From: an uncultured Lachnospiraceae bacterium
GTDB taxonomy: Bacteria > Bacillota > Clostridia > Lachnospirales > Lachnospiraceae
NCBI GenBank assembly: GCA_910588775.1
Contig: CAJURH010000002.1
Span: forward strand, 124,001-188,000
Reading direction: 5' to 3'
DNA: 64,000 nt
Shown here: positions 1-7,685 of the stretch, in pieces
Position numbering within the stretch: position 1 is the stretch's first letter
How the letters are laid out: every line of letters starts with the position of its first letter
Notes under the pieces: generated by a model
Seen by the model: the letters and a program-made list of their open reading frames with translations, nothing else
Databases searched by the model: none
Told to the model about the DNA's origin: nothing
Made by a program: the position numbers and the translations under genes

Positions 1-2004
1 TTGGGAGCGGGAATCGGCAAAGTGCACACAGGGGCTACCGAATTGAAAGGCGGCATAGATACATTAAATGGCAAAAAGAAAGAATTAACCGACGGGGTGA
101 ATCAACTGGCCACAGGCGCCAAAGAGTTAAACGCTGGCGCGGGGAGTTTGCAAAAGGGCGTAAACGATTATACAAAAGGCGCAAAAAATGTGGGAGAAGG
201 AATCGGCAAAGTGCACACAGGAGCCACCGAATTGAAAGGCGGCATAGATACATTAAATGGCAAAAAGAAAGAGCTGACCGACGGGGTTGCGGCGCTGGGA
301 GAAGGCGGAGGCCAGTTAAACAGCGGAGCCCAGGCGTTGGAATCCGGCATAGCGGCATACACGCAAGGCGCCAGCCAGTTAGATGGTGGGCTGCAGCAGT
401 TAAATGGCATCCTTCAGTCGCAGTTAGGCCAGATGGATGAGCTGCCCGGGGCTGTGCAGAGTCTCCAGGAAGGTTGTGGCGCGTTAAGCGCAGGCGCCCA
501 GAGCCTGCAGGAAGGAGCCCAGACGGTGCAGGACAATTCCCAGGAGTTTCTAAGCAAAGTAGCCCAGGTGGGCGATGCGGCGAAAGGAGCGTCTGTTCTG
601 ACCCAGCAAGCGTCCGCGCTGTCCGCCCAGGCGCAGAAGCTTTTGGAAAATCAAGGCGGTGGTTCTTCCATAAGCCTTCAGATGCAGGCGGCAAAACAGG
701 CCCAGGAAGCTGTGGCCCAGGAAAATGCGGCGGTGAATCTAGCGGCCAATATCCAGGCAAACCAGCAGCAGGAGGAAAATGTGAGAGCGGCTGCAGCCGC
801 GACGGGACTGGATGAAGAGCAGACTGTGGCGCTGCTGGGGGCTTTAGGCGGCATTACGCTAGACGTAGGCGTGCAGACCAGTCCCACCGTAGACGTTTGT
901 GAGGAGACGCAAAGTGGCGGCGAGGCTGCGGAGCTGGCGAGAATTAGCGGAGAGCTGGCCGGGATACAGACGCAGATGGACGTTATTTCCAGCGGACTTG
1001 CCGTCATAGATACGGCGGAAACGGAAGCGAAAATCCAGGCGTTATCAGAGGGAGCAGGCCGTGCCGTGCAGGGCGCCCAGGATATGCAGGCCGGCTCAGA
1101 GAAACTGGGTGCAGCCGCAGGCGCGCTAAGCGGCTTTGGAGAAATGTCGAAACAATTATCGGACAGCGTGCAACAGCTCTCGGCGGGGAGCGCACAGTTG
1201 TGTAGCAAAAACAGTGAGCTGAATCAGGGCGCGGCCAGTCTGACTGGAGGGACGAAAGCCTTAAATACCGGGATTGCATCCCTGGCAAAAGGCTCACAGG
1301 CATTGAGCGGCGGCGTATCGCAACTGTCCTCTGGAGCCAATTCTCTGGTGGCGGGAACGAAAGAGTTGAAGAAAGGTTCCGACGCTCTAGTGGCCAACAA
1401 TGCGGCCCTCAATAGCGGAGCGGCCCAGCTAGCCACTGGCAGTCAGAAACTGGCCAAGGGTGGAAACAAGCTGAAATCCGGCGCTACAACTTTAAGCAGT
1501 GGCGTATCCCAGTTATCCGCCGGAGCGAAATCCCTGGCGTCTGGAACCGGAGAGCTGAAAAAAGGTTCGGATACGCTTATTTCCAACAATGGAACGCTCA
1601 ATGGCGGAGCGGCCCAACTGACGGCGGGAAGCCAGAAACTGGCCAGTGGCGCAGGCGCGTTAAAATCCGGCGCGTCCACGTTGAGCAGCGGCATTGGACA
1701 GTTGGCCACAGGAGCCGCTTCCCTAAAAGACGGAACCGGCAAGCTGGCCAGCGGCGGAAAAGCATTAAAAGCCGGGACCAATAAGCTGTACGACGGTTCC
1801 AGGGAACTGTCCGCTGGCATGAAAAAATTTGACAAAGAAGGCATCCAGAAATTATCCGATACCATAAATGGTGGAATACAGGACGTGCTGAACCGGTTGA
1901 AAGCGGTGGAAGACGCAGACAAAGCGTACAAAGCGTTTGACGGACAGACAGATGACATGGACGGATCGGTGAAATTCGTCATTGAAACCGCTGGGATTGA
2001 ATAA
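1..2004 (+). CDS. Heptad-repeat export protein, 3' part (MMPL/YhgE-like), 5' truncated
   Basis: The reading frame is open from the window edge, so the true start lies upstream. All 667 visible residues are low-complexity extracellular-type sequence built from L-x-x-G-x-x-x-L heptads rich in Gly, Ala, Ser and Gln, with no membrane segment in this part. Such heptad arrays occur in MMPL/RND-type and YhgE/Pip-type membrane proteins of Firmicutes, and the ending (GSVKFVIETAGIE) resembles the C terminus I recall for Lachnospiraceae MMPL transporters. The membrane domains would be upstream and are not seen. A 63-residue unit is duplicated near the 5' end. A convergent TetR gene next door fits a regulated export system. 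Family choice is inference; the heptads are seen directly. Confidence 0.6.
   Translation: MGAGIGKVHTGATELKGGIDTLNGKKKELTDGVNQLATGAKELNAGAGSLQKGVNDYTKGAKNVGEGIGKVHTGATELKGGIDTLNGKKKELTDGVAALGEGGGQLNSGAQALESGIAAYTQGASQLDGGLQQLNGILQSQLGQMDELPGAVQSLQEGCGALSAGAQSLQEGAQTVQDNSQEFLSKVAQVGDAAKGASVLTQQASALSAQAQKLLENQGGGSSISLQMQAAKQAQEAVAQENAAVNLAANIQANQQQEENVRAAAAATGLDEEQTVALLGALGGITLDVGVQTSPTVDVCEETQSGGEAAELARISGELAGIQTQMDVISSGLAVIDTAETEAKIQALSEGAGRAVQGAQDMQAGSEKLGAAAGALSGFGEMSKQLSDSVQQLSAGSAQLCSKNSELNQGAASLTGGTKALNTGIASLAKGSQALSGGVSQLSSGANSLVAGTKELKKGSDALVANNAALNSGAAQLATGSQKLAKGGNKLKSGATTLSSGVSQLSAGAKSLASGTGELKKGSDTLISNNGTLNGGAAQLTAGSQKLASGAGALKSGASTLSSGIGQLATGAASLKDGTGKLASGGKALKAGTNKLYDGSRELSAGMKKFDKEGIQKLSDTINGGIQDVLNRLKAVEDADKAYKAFDGQTDDMDGSVKFVIETAGIE
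10..291 (+). repeat. 189-bp in-frame tandem duplication inside the heptad-repeat gene
   Basis: About 90 bp from position 10 (starting GGAATCGGCAAAGTGCACAC) recur almost unchanged from position 199. The period is 189 bp, or 63 codons, so the frame is kept. Only a few third-position changes separate the two copies, which points to a recent duplication or gene conversion within the repeat array. Confidence 0.85.
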
Positions 2005-2082
2005 TAGATTTTTTGGATGCAAACAGTGGAATATAGTTGACAAGAAGGGTTTTTAAATAAAGATTTTTCAAATATAATCTGA

Positions 2083-2122
2083 GAATGGCCGTCTGCTTTT
2101 TCAAAAGCAGGACGGCTATTCT
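2083..2122. terminator. Bidirectional terminator between convergent genes
   Basis: GCCGTC-TGCTTTT pairs with AAAAGCA-GGACGGC around a two-base loop. The hairpin sits between the stop of the heptad-repeat gene and the stop of the convergent FMN-binding gene, and it carries A/T runs suited to both directions. Confidence 0.7.
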
Positions 2123-2535
2123 GACTTTTCAGATTCAGAATCAGCAAGAGCATTTTCAACTGCTTTTTCTATGACAACACTTGAATTTGTCGCGCCTGAT
2201 ATTGCGTCAACATCTATTATCTGGTTTTCCATAATTTTCTCAATAATGATTTCTGCGGATTTCCCGCGCTCATTTTTATGTTCCAATAGATCAATGTCTG
2301 TGATTCTTCCGTTTTGAACCGTTACCTTGACTTTTGCATATATAAAATTCACGTCACATTCTCCCAGATAAACGCCATCGGGAACGTTGGAAATCTCTAT
2401 TTTGCCAAAAGATATGTCTTTTACAGCTTTTTTGTAATCTGCGACGTTTTTGAGATAAACCGCCAGAATAGTTAGGCTGGCAAGGAGGATGGAGATGGCA
2501 ATAATTGAAAGGATTCTTTTGGGGGATAATTTCAT
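2116..2535 (-). CDS. FMN-binding domain protein, membrane anchored
   Basis: A 139-residue protein with one N-terminal membrane segment (about residues 8-27) followed by an FMN_bind domain. The domain carries a VPDGVYLGE-type strand and the motif DAISGATNSS near residue 112; the second Thr/Ser of this motif is where FMN is covalently attached in NqrC/RnfG-type domains. It is probably an extracytoplasmic flavoprotein; the electron partner is unknown. The start chosen is the ATG preceded by AAGGAG at good spacing; a GTG four codons upstream would overlap that site. It follows the TetR gene by 5 bp, so the two are probably co-transcribed. Confidence 0.8.
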   Translation of the reverse strand: MKLSPKRILSIIAISILLASLTILAVYLKNVADYKKAVKDISFGKIEISNVPDGVYLGECDVNFIYAKVKVTVQNGRITDIDLLEHKNERGKSAEIIIEKIMENQIIDVDAISGATNSSVVIEKAVENALADSESEKSE

Positions 2536-2540
2536 GAGCG

Positions 2541-3176
2541 TCACTCCTTATTTGCGATTGAGTGGTATAACATCTGAAATCCATACTCCAAAAACTGCTT
2601 TTTAGAGTATCCCATTGCAGCGTTAATGTACTCTTCTTTATTTGCGGCAAGCAGAATGATTCCGGACAGCATGCCCCAAAAGTTGAATATGGTGGGCATA
2701 ATTTCCAGATTCTTGCGCAGATCGCCTTTTTCCATGCCGGATAGCAGAAAGTCTTTTATTTTCTCATTTATTTCTTCTCCGATTTGATAGGTCTCTTTTT
2801 CTTCGGGCAGATAATCGTGGTTTTCAAAATCAATGTTGATTTTATCTAGCGCCATTTTGAAATAAGAGGGAAATTCCTCTTGGTATTGCGCCAGTCCGCG
2901 GCAGATGGAATCATATCTTGTTTTGGTGGTTTCCTGCTGTGTCAGAGCGCAATCTATGTAACCGTAAAGCTTTTTCATGCTATTCAACACCAAAACGCCC
3001 ACAATTTCTTCTTTGTTCTTGAAATACACATATAAAGTCGCCTTACTGTATCCTGCCGTTTTCGCAATATCGTCCATGGAAGTGGCGGCGATTCCCTTCT
3101 CCATGAACAATGCGGATGCGGCAAACGCTATATTTTCCCGGTGTACGCTTCTGGGTTCTTTTTTTCTCCGTCCCAT
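2541..3176 (-). CDS. TetR/AcrR family transcriptional repressor
   Basis: A 211-residue regulator. The N-terminal helix-turn-helix is typical of TetR: residues about 13-60 read ENIAFAASALFMEKGIAATS, then MDDIAKTAGYSKATLYVYF. The C-terminal ligand domain is not conserved enough to name an inducer. The ATG used lies just after AAGGAG. A strong promoter and a dyad operator lie directly upstream, so autoregulation is likely. Neighbours (export protein, FMN-binding protein) suggest it controls a membrane or efflux function, which is inference. Confidence 0.88.
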   Translation of the reverse strand: MGRRKKEPRSVHRENIAFAASALFMEKGIAATSMDDIAKTAGYSKATLYVYFKNKEEIVGVLVLNSMKKLYGYIDCALTQQETTKTRYDSICRGLAQYQEEFPSYFKMALDKINIDFENHDYLPEEKETYQIGEEINEKIKDFLLSGMEKGDLRKNLEIMPTIFNFWGMLSGIILLAANKEEYINAAMGYSKKQFLEYGFQMLYHSIANKE

Positions 3177-3194
3177 AGTTTCTCCTTGCAATAA

Positions 3195-3239
3195 TTAAAC
3201 TTATAGTTCAATTATATGGGAAAGATTTTCTGTTGTCAA
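3195..3239 (-). promoter_or_regulatory. TetR promoter with dyad operator
   Basis: Read leftward: TTGACA (3239-3234), 17 bp, TATAAT (3216-3211). Immediately downstream lies the imperfect palindrome TTGAACTATAAGTTTAA (3211-3195), placed where a TetR dimer would block transcription of its own gene. The promoter match is clear; the operator assignment is inferred from symmetry and position. Confidence 0.75.
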
Positions 3240-3308
3240 TGTCGAAATTTTGAAAAACCGTTTTGTATGGACGCAATGATACATCAAGTCGAAAATGCTG
3301 CAGCGCAG

Positions 3309-3354
3309 AAAAAAATCACCCCATTCGCCGCTTGTCCGGTAAATGAGGTGATTC
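3309..3354 (-). terminator. Leftward intrinsic terminator, likely of the tRNA-Thr transcript
   Basis: On the minus strand AATCACC-T-CATT pairs with AATG-G-GGTGATT and is followed by a run of seven T. It lies 160 bp beyond the tRNA 3' end in the direction of tRNA transcription. Confidence 0.65.
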
Positions 3355-3517
3355 TTATGTTTCATTGGAATAGTTTCTAAGAAAATGAAAAAGCGAGGGG
3401 CAAAAAAGGGAATAAAGCTTCAAGCGCCCAGTAAGATTGATATGAAATCCCAACGGCCCCAAACCCTGTGAATTCAAGCTTTCTCACATCAGCAGATTAT
3501 TTAAAGACACAAAAAAA

Positions 3518-3589
3518 GCTGTCTAGGGGACTTGAACCCCCGACCTCCGCCTTACCAAGGCGACGCGCTACCGACTGCGCCAAGACAGC
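3518..3589 (-). tRNA. tRNA-Thr (anticodon GGT)
   Basis: The 72-nt cloverleaf reads GCTGTCT...AGACAGC on the minus strand: 7-bp acceptor stem, D arm GCGC/GCGC, anticodon stem TCGCC/GGCGG around loop TTGGTAA (anticodon GGT), and T arm with TTCAAGT. CCA is not encoded. A consensus promoter lies 46 bp upstream. Confidence 0.95.
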
Positions 3590-3634
3590 AAGACGAAACA
3601 ATAGATAACTGTCTGTTGTTTCTGTCCGCTATGT

Positions 3635-3663
3635 ATATTAGCAAATTTGTTTTCGATTGTCAA
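3635..3663 (-). promoter_or_regulatory. tRNA-Thr promoter
   Basis: Leftward TTGACA (3663-3658), 17-bp spacer, TAATAT (3640-3635). It is divergent from the trp promoter about 45 bp away. Confidence 0.8.
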
Positions 3664-3707
3664 GCGTCTTGTAAAAAATATTCGTTAAATAAATTTTGAA
3701 AAAAGAT

Positions 3708-3736
3708 TTGACAAAGCGGCATTAAAGGTGTATACT
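3708..3736 (+). promoter_or_regulatory. trp operon promoter
   Basis: TTGACA (3708-3713), 17-bp spacer, TATACT (3731-3736). Transcription would start near 3743, giving a leader of about 380 nt before trpE. Confidence 0.85.
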
Positions 3737-3742
3737 GACTCC

Positions 3743-4057
3743 CATAAAAAGTTGCAGTAAATCGATGAAACCTATGAACAAGAGTAGTAAGCTGTTGTGG
3801 ATATGTCAGAGAGCTGCCGGCAGGTGGAAAGGCAGTCATGGAAGCGCAGACGAATGGACTTGTGAGGGCGGCCCGAAACCAAAATCTATTTTGGCAGTAG
3901 GCGCTGACGGAAACCTGATCCGTTATCAAGCAGGTATGTATGTTAGTACATAGAAGTAAGTGGGTCTGGAGAACCAGGCCAATTTGGGTGGTACCGCAGA
4001 AGCGTATAGTAGACGGCTTTTGTCCCTGTATAAGTGGGGGCAGAGGTCGTTTTTTTG
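3743..4057 (+). promoter_or_regulatory. Tryptophan T-box leader
   Basis: The hallmark T-box sequence TTTGGGTGGTACCGC is at 3983-3996. Upstream is a long Stem I region with AGTAGTAA and AGAGAG-type elements, and a specifier context GAA-TGG-ACT (about 3853-3861), i.e. a Trp codon. Uncharged tRNA-Trp would bind TGG and the T-box bulge and favour antitermination. The terminator helix follows directly. The amino-acid assignment agrees with the downstream trp genes. Confidence 0.85.
4011..4057 (+). terminator. T-box terminator hairpin of the trp leader
   Basis: GAC..CTTTTGTCCC pairs with GGGGGCAGAGGTC around a short loop and is followed by seven T. It lies 15 nt after the T-box sequence, so it is the conditional terminator of the leader. 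Confidence 0.75.
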
Positions 4058-4120
4058 CGTTATCATTTTGGTTGATTTCCTGTCAATGGTACACGCATTT
4101 ATCTGGAAAGGGAGGAGATT

Positions 4121-5590
4121 ATGCGGCTTTCGTGTGAACAGATTATGGAGTATGCAGAAGATTACGATATGGTTCCCGTGTGCAGAGAAATTTACGCGGA
4201 CATTATCACCCCCATCGGGCTGCTGAAGAAAATATCCCGGCAAAGTCCGTATTATTACCTGTTGGAGAGCGTGGAAGGCGGAGAGAAATGGGGCCGCTAT
4301 TCCTTCCTGGGGTACGATCCCATGATGCGGGTATATTGTCAGGATGGCGCGGTTACCATTGAAGACGGGGAGGAAACGCGCAGAATACAGACCCAGCGTC
4401 CCATGCAGGTTTTGCGGGAGATTTTAAAGGATTACAAAGCCCCCAGAATCGAGGGATTTCCGCCCTTCGCCGGAGGATTTGTGGGATATTTCGCCTATTC
4501 CATGATTGGGTACGCGGAGCCGACGCTGCGTCTGGAGAAAGGCGATTGTCATGATTTTGACCTGATGCTGTTCGACAAAGTCATTGCTTATGACCATCTC
4601 AGACAGAAAATTTGCCTGATTGTGAACATGAGGACGGATAAAGTCATGGAGAATTATGGAAGGGCCACAGCGGCCCTGGAGGCTATGGTCTCCATGATAC
4701 GCAGGCCGGATTTGACGGAGGAGAGCATGCGGCAAGAGAAGGTACGCTTCACCTGCAATGTATCCAAGGAGGAATATTGCCGGATGGTGGAAAAGACCAA
4801 GGAATACATCCGATCCGGCGATATTTTTCAGGCGGTGATATCCAGGCGGTTTCAGAGCCCGTATACGGGAAGTCTCTTAAACGCCTACCGGGTTCTTCGG
4901 ACTTCAAATCCTTCGTCGTACATGGTCTATATGCACATAGGCGACCAGGAGATTATGAGCGTTTCCCCGGAAACCCTTGTGCGGCTGGATAAAGGACGGC
5001 TGACCACCTTTCCGGTGGCGGGTTCCAGGCCCAGAGGGAAGACCCAGGAAGAGGACGCGGCGCTGGAGCGGGAGCTTTTGCAGGATGAAAAGGAGCTGGC
5101 GGAACACAACATGCTGGTGGATTTGGGACGAAATGATTTGGGAAAAATATCCGCCTATAACAGCGTGCAGGTGACCAACTACCAGATGATTCACCGCTAT
5201 TCCAGGATTATGCACATCTGTTCCCAGGTGGAAGGGGATATTCGTCCCGACTGCGACGGATTGGATGCGGTGGACGCGGTTCTTCCGGCGGGAACGTTGT
5301 CTGGCGCGCCGAAAATCCGGGCTTGCCAGATTATCGAAGAGCTGGAGAAGGAAGAGCGGGGAATCTATGGGGGAGCCTTGGGCTATCTGGATTTCACCGG
5401 AAACCTGGACACCTGCATCGCCATCCGTATGGCGGTGAAAAAAGATAACATGGTCTATGTGCAGGCTGGAGGCGGCATTGTGGCGGACAGCGTGCCGGAG
5501 AGGGAATACGAGGAATCGGCCAACAAAGCCATGGCGGTGATGAAGGCGGTGGAATCCGCACAGGAGGTGGAAAGCTCGTGCTGCTTTTAA
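4121..5590 (+). CDS. trpE: Anthranilate synthase component I
   Basis: A 489-residue enzyme that makes anthranilate from chorismate, using ammonia from the TrpG subunit. The N-terminal region carries LLES...GRYSFLG, the pattern of the tryptophan feedback site. The C-terminal chorismate-binding domain has VAGSRPRG, DLGRNDLGK, PAGTLSGAPK and GGALGYLDF blocks. Length is normal. The ATG follows AGGGAGGAG. The gene ends 13 bp inside trpG, so the two subunits are translationally coupled. It is the first gene after the T-box leader. Confidence 0.96.
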   Translation: MRLSCEQIMEYAEDYDMVPVCREIYADIITPIGLLKKISRQSPYYYLLESVEGGEKWGRYSFLGYDPMMRVYCQDGAVTIEDGEETRRIQTQRPMQVLREILKDYKAPRIEGFPPFAGGFVGYFAYSMIGYAEPTLRLEKGDCHDFDLMLFDKVIAYDHLRQKICLIVNMRTDKVMENYGRATAALEAMVSMIRRPDLTEESMRQEKVRFTCNVSKEEYCRMVEKTKEYIRSGDIFQAVISRRFQSPYTGSLLNAYRVLRTSNPSSYMVYMHIGDQEIMSVSPETLVRLDKGRLTTFPVAGSRPRGKTQEEDAALERELLQDEKELAEHNMLVDLGRNDLGKISAYNSVQVTNYQMIHRYSRIMHICSQVEGDIRPDCDGLDAVDAVLPAGTLSGAPKIRACQIIEELEKEERGIYGGALGYLDFTGNLDTCIAIRMAVKKDNMVYVQAGGGIVADSVPEREYEESANKAMAVMKAVESAQEVESSCCF

Positions 5591-6147
5591 TCGACAATTA
5601 CGATAGTTTCGCCTACAATCTGGTGCAGATGTTCGGAGGAATGCACCCGGATATCCGCGTAGTCCGAAACGACGCGGTCACAGTGGAGGAAATCAAGAGG
5701 CTTCATCCCAGCCATGTGGTATTGTCGCCAGGGCCGGGGTATCCAGTGACGGCGGGCGTCTGTGAGGACGCGGTGAAATCCCTGGCCGGGCAAATCCCCA
5801 TTCTAGGCGTGTGCCTGGGTCATCAGGCCATTTGTGAAGCTTACGGTGGGGTCATCGCCCCGGCCCGGCAGTTGATGCACGGCAAGCAAAGTCTGGTGGA
5901 AATAGAGAATGACTGTCCTGTTTTTCGGGGACTGCCAGGGAAGATTCAAGTCGCCCGGTATCATTCTCTGGTGGCGAAGCAAGACGCTTTGCCAGACTGT
6001 CTGCAGGTGACGGCCACCGCAGAAAACGGAGAGATTATGGCGGTGGCCCATAAAGAACACCCCGTGTACGGGCTGCAATTTCATCCCGAATCCATATTGA
6101 CCCCGCTGGGACATATTATTTTAGAGAATTTTTTGAAAATTGAATAA
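5578..6147 (+). CDS. trpG: Anthranilate synthase glutamine amidotransferase subunit
   Basis: A 189-residue class I glutamine amidotransferase. The nucleophile Cys79 lies in GVCLGHQ and the His/Glu pair in HPES near the C terminus; the oxyanion block SPGPGYP is present. It supplies ammonia to TrpE and may also serve PabB. The start is GTG, preceded by AGGAGG, inside the end of trpE. Unlike a usual trp operon, it is followed not by trpD but by two small ORFs and a hairpin. Confidence 0.95.
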   Translation: MLLLIDNYDSFAYNLVQMFGGMHPDIRVVRNDAVTVEEIKRLHPSHVVLSPGPGYPVTAGVCEDAVKSLAGQIPILGVCLGHQAICEAYGGVIAPARQLMHGKQSLVEIENDCPVFRGLPGKIQVARYHSLVAKQDALPDCLQVTATAENGEIMAVAHKEHPVYGLQFHPESILTPLGHIILENFLKIE

Positions 6148-6206
6148 GACTTTACACTTCCGACTGTTTTCTTTAATAATAAAGACTAAGAAGAGGAGGT
6201 GATTGG

Positions 6207-6374
6207 ATGCCGACTGAAAAAGAGTATGATGGATTCCTGATCGATCAGCTTCGATTATTAAAAAGGATTGAAGCCGTTACGAAAGACAAGGAGGCATTAG
6301 AGGTGATTGCTTTTGAGCGGGAATTTATCGAGCAGAAGTTATATCAGAATCCTTCCTTGAATCATGAATGGTAG
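6207..6374 (+). CDS. Small protein in trp operon, copy 1 (unknown function)
   Basis: A 55-residue ORF beginning MPTEKEYDGFLIDQLRLLKR after a strong AGAGGAGGTGATTGG ribosome site, so it is probably translated. It is charged and probably helical, and has no cysteines or membrane segment. It is clearly paralogous to the next ORF (shared EKEYxGxLxDQL and ERxFxExKLYQxP). I do not recognise the family. It lies between trpG and trpD on the same strand. Its last sense codon is TGG (Trp), directly before the stop. Confidence 0.65.
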   Translation: MPTEKEYDGFLIDQLRLLKRIEAVTKDKEALEVIAFEREFIEQKLYQNPSLNHEW

Positions 6375-6393
6375 TTCTGAAGGCGGTGATTGG

Positions 6394-6570
6394 ATGCTGA
6401 TAAATGAAAAGGAGTACAATGGGTATCTCCTGGATCAGTTGGAGCTGATTGAACGGCTGGAGATGGCTGCGAAAGAAGGCGGCAGTCTGGAAGCGGTTCA
6501 AAAGCAGCTTGCCCTGGAGCGGAAATTTGTGGAGCGGAAATTATATCAGGACCCGCCGCTGGGCAGTTAG
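6394..6570 (+). CDS. Small protein in trp operon, copy 2 (unknown function)
   Basis: A 58-residue paralogue of the preceding ORF, beginning MLINEKEYNGYLLDQLELIE. The ATG at 6394 is chosen over one at 6364 because it matches the start of copy 1 and follows a similar GGCGGTGATTGG site. The helical, Glu/Lys/Leu-rich sequence suggests a small adaptor or coiled-coil protein, but no function can be assigned. A hairpin with a T run lies 10 bp downstream of its stop. Confidence 0.65.
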   Translation: MLINEKEYNGYLLDQLELIERLEMAAKEGGSLEAVQKQLALERKFVERKLYQDPPLGS

Positions 6571-6580
6571 GAAGTCAGCA

Positions 6581-6637
6581 AAAAAGGTGTAAAGTCTGGT
6601 TTGTAATAAAAACAAGGCTTTGCATCTTTTTGTTTTT
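6581..6637 (+). terminator. Long hairpin with T tract before trpD (internal terminator or processing site)
   Basis: AAAAAGGTGTAAAGTCTGG pairs with the segment ending GGCTTTGCATCTTTTT through about 18 consecutive pairs including G-U wobbles, with a loop of roughly 13 nt, followed by TGTTTTT. The form is that of an intrinsic terminator inside the trp operon. Its left arm is also complementary (11 nt, GTGTAAAGTCT) to 6147-6157 just after the trpG stop. Confidence 0.65.
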
Positions 6638-6662
6638 ATTTATAGAAGAAGGAGGAAATGCG

Positions 6663-7685
6663 ATGATTCAAGAGGCCATTTACCAACTGGTGAACGGAAA
6701 AGATTTGACATATGATCAGGCAAGCCAGGTGATGGAAGAGATGATGAGCGGCGAGGCCACCCAGGCGCAGATGGGAGGATTTCTCATGGCGCTGCGGATG
6801 CAGGGAGAGACCATCGACGAAATCACAGCTTTCGCCCAGGTGATGCGGGAAAAAGGCGTGAAAATCGAGCCAAAACGGGACGTGATTGACATTGTGGGCA
6901 CCGGCGGCGACGAGGCGGGGACTTTTAACATCTCCACCACATCCGCCTTTGTGGTGGCGGCGGGGGGCGTTCCGGTGGCAAAGCACGGAAACCGCAGCGT
7001 TTCCAGCAAAAGCGGCGCCGCCGACGTGCTGGAGCGGCTGGGCGCCAACTTACATCTGACGGCGGAAGAAAATGAGAGAATTCTGGAGGCTTGTGACGTG
7101 TGTTTTTTGTTTGCCCCGGTGTACCATTCTTCCATGAAGTATGCGGCTCCAGTGCGAAAGGAACTGGCCGTGCGGACGGTTTTCAATATCTTAGGCCCGC
7201 TGTCTAACCCGGCGGCGGCCACCATGCAGCTTCTGGGCGTGTACGACAAGAATTTGGCCGGGCCGCTGGCGAAAGTCTTGTCCAACCTGGGCGTGGTGCG
7301 TGGCGTGGCGGTTTGCGGGGAAGACGGGCTGGATGAGATTACGCTGACTGGCGAGACATCCGTCTACGAAATCCGCCACGGGGAAATCCGTTCCTATACT
7401 ATTACGCCAGAGCAGTTCGGCCTGCGCCGCTGCGCCCTGTCGGAGCTGGTGGGTGGCGACCCGGAAGAAAACGCCGCCATCGCCCGGGATGTGCTCACGG
7501 GGAAGGAAACCGGGCCGAAACGGGACATTGTGCTGATGAACGCAGGCATGAGCCTGTATCTGGGCAAAGACGGCTTCTCCATTCAGGACGGCATAGACCA
7601 GGCGGCGGATCTGATTGACAGCGGCAAAGCTTACGACAAGCTGCAAGAGTTTGTGAAATTAACGCAGGGCGGTGAGAAATCATGA
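6663..7685 (+). CDS. trpD: Anthranilate phosphoribosyltransferase
   Basis: A 340-residue enzyme that transfers the phosphoribosyl group of PRPP to anthranilate. The glycine-rich DIVGTGGDEAGTFNIST block near residue 75 and KHGNRSVSSKSGAADVLE are the PRPP and Mg sites of the family. An upstream in-frame ATG exists, but ATG 6663 follows AGAAGGAGG at proper distance and matches the family start. It overlaps trpC by four bases (ATGA). Confidence 0.95.
   Translation: MIQEAIYQLVNGKDLTYDQASQVMEEMMSGEATQAQMGGFLMALRMQGETIDEITAFAQVMREKGVKIEPKRDVIDIVGTGGDEAGTFNISTTSAFVVAAGGVPVAKHGNRSVSSKSGAADVLERLGANLHLTAEENERILEACDVCFLFAPVYHSSMKYAAPVRKELAVRTVFNILGPLSNPAAATMQLLGVYDKNLAGPLAKVLSNLGVVRGVAVCGEDGLDEITLTGETSVYEIRHGEIRSYTITPEQFGLRRCALSELVGGDPEENAAIARDVLTGKETGPKRDIVLMNAGMSLYLGKDGFSIQDGIDQAADLIDSGKAYDKLQEFVKLTQGGEKS

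Larger units (their letters stand above)
3177..3517. other. Gene-free stretch between TetR and tRNA-Thr
   Basis: It holds the TetR promoter/operator and a leftward terminator hairpin at 3309-3354. The rest (about 3360-3517) shows no open frame with a ribosome site and no structure I recognise. Confidence 0.6.

Noticed and set aside
10..2000. CRISPR array or non-coding satellite in the repeated first 2 kb
   Set aside because: The repeats keep a single open frame with heptad periodicity and vary in length, so they are coding repeats.
35..2159. Several long minus-strand frames opposite the heptad-repeat gene
   Set aside because: They mirror the periodic, GC-rich repeat on the plus strand and lack ribosome sites. 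Their Pro/Ser/Ala-rich products are antisense artefacts.
6207..6374. Small ORF ending in a Trp codon as a classical trp leader peptide
   Set aside because: Only one Trp codon is present and it lies over 200 nt from the hairpin, too far for ribosome-stalling attenuation. The operon already has a Trp T-box.
6207..6570. Small ORFs as anti-TRAP-like proteins
   Set aside because: They have no cysteines for the DnaJ-type zinc site, and no TRAP binding repeats are visible in the leader.
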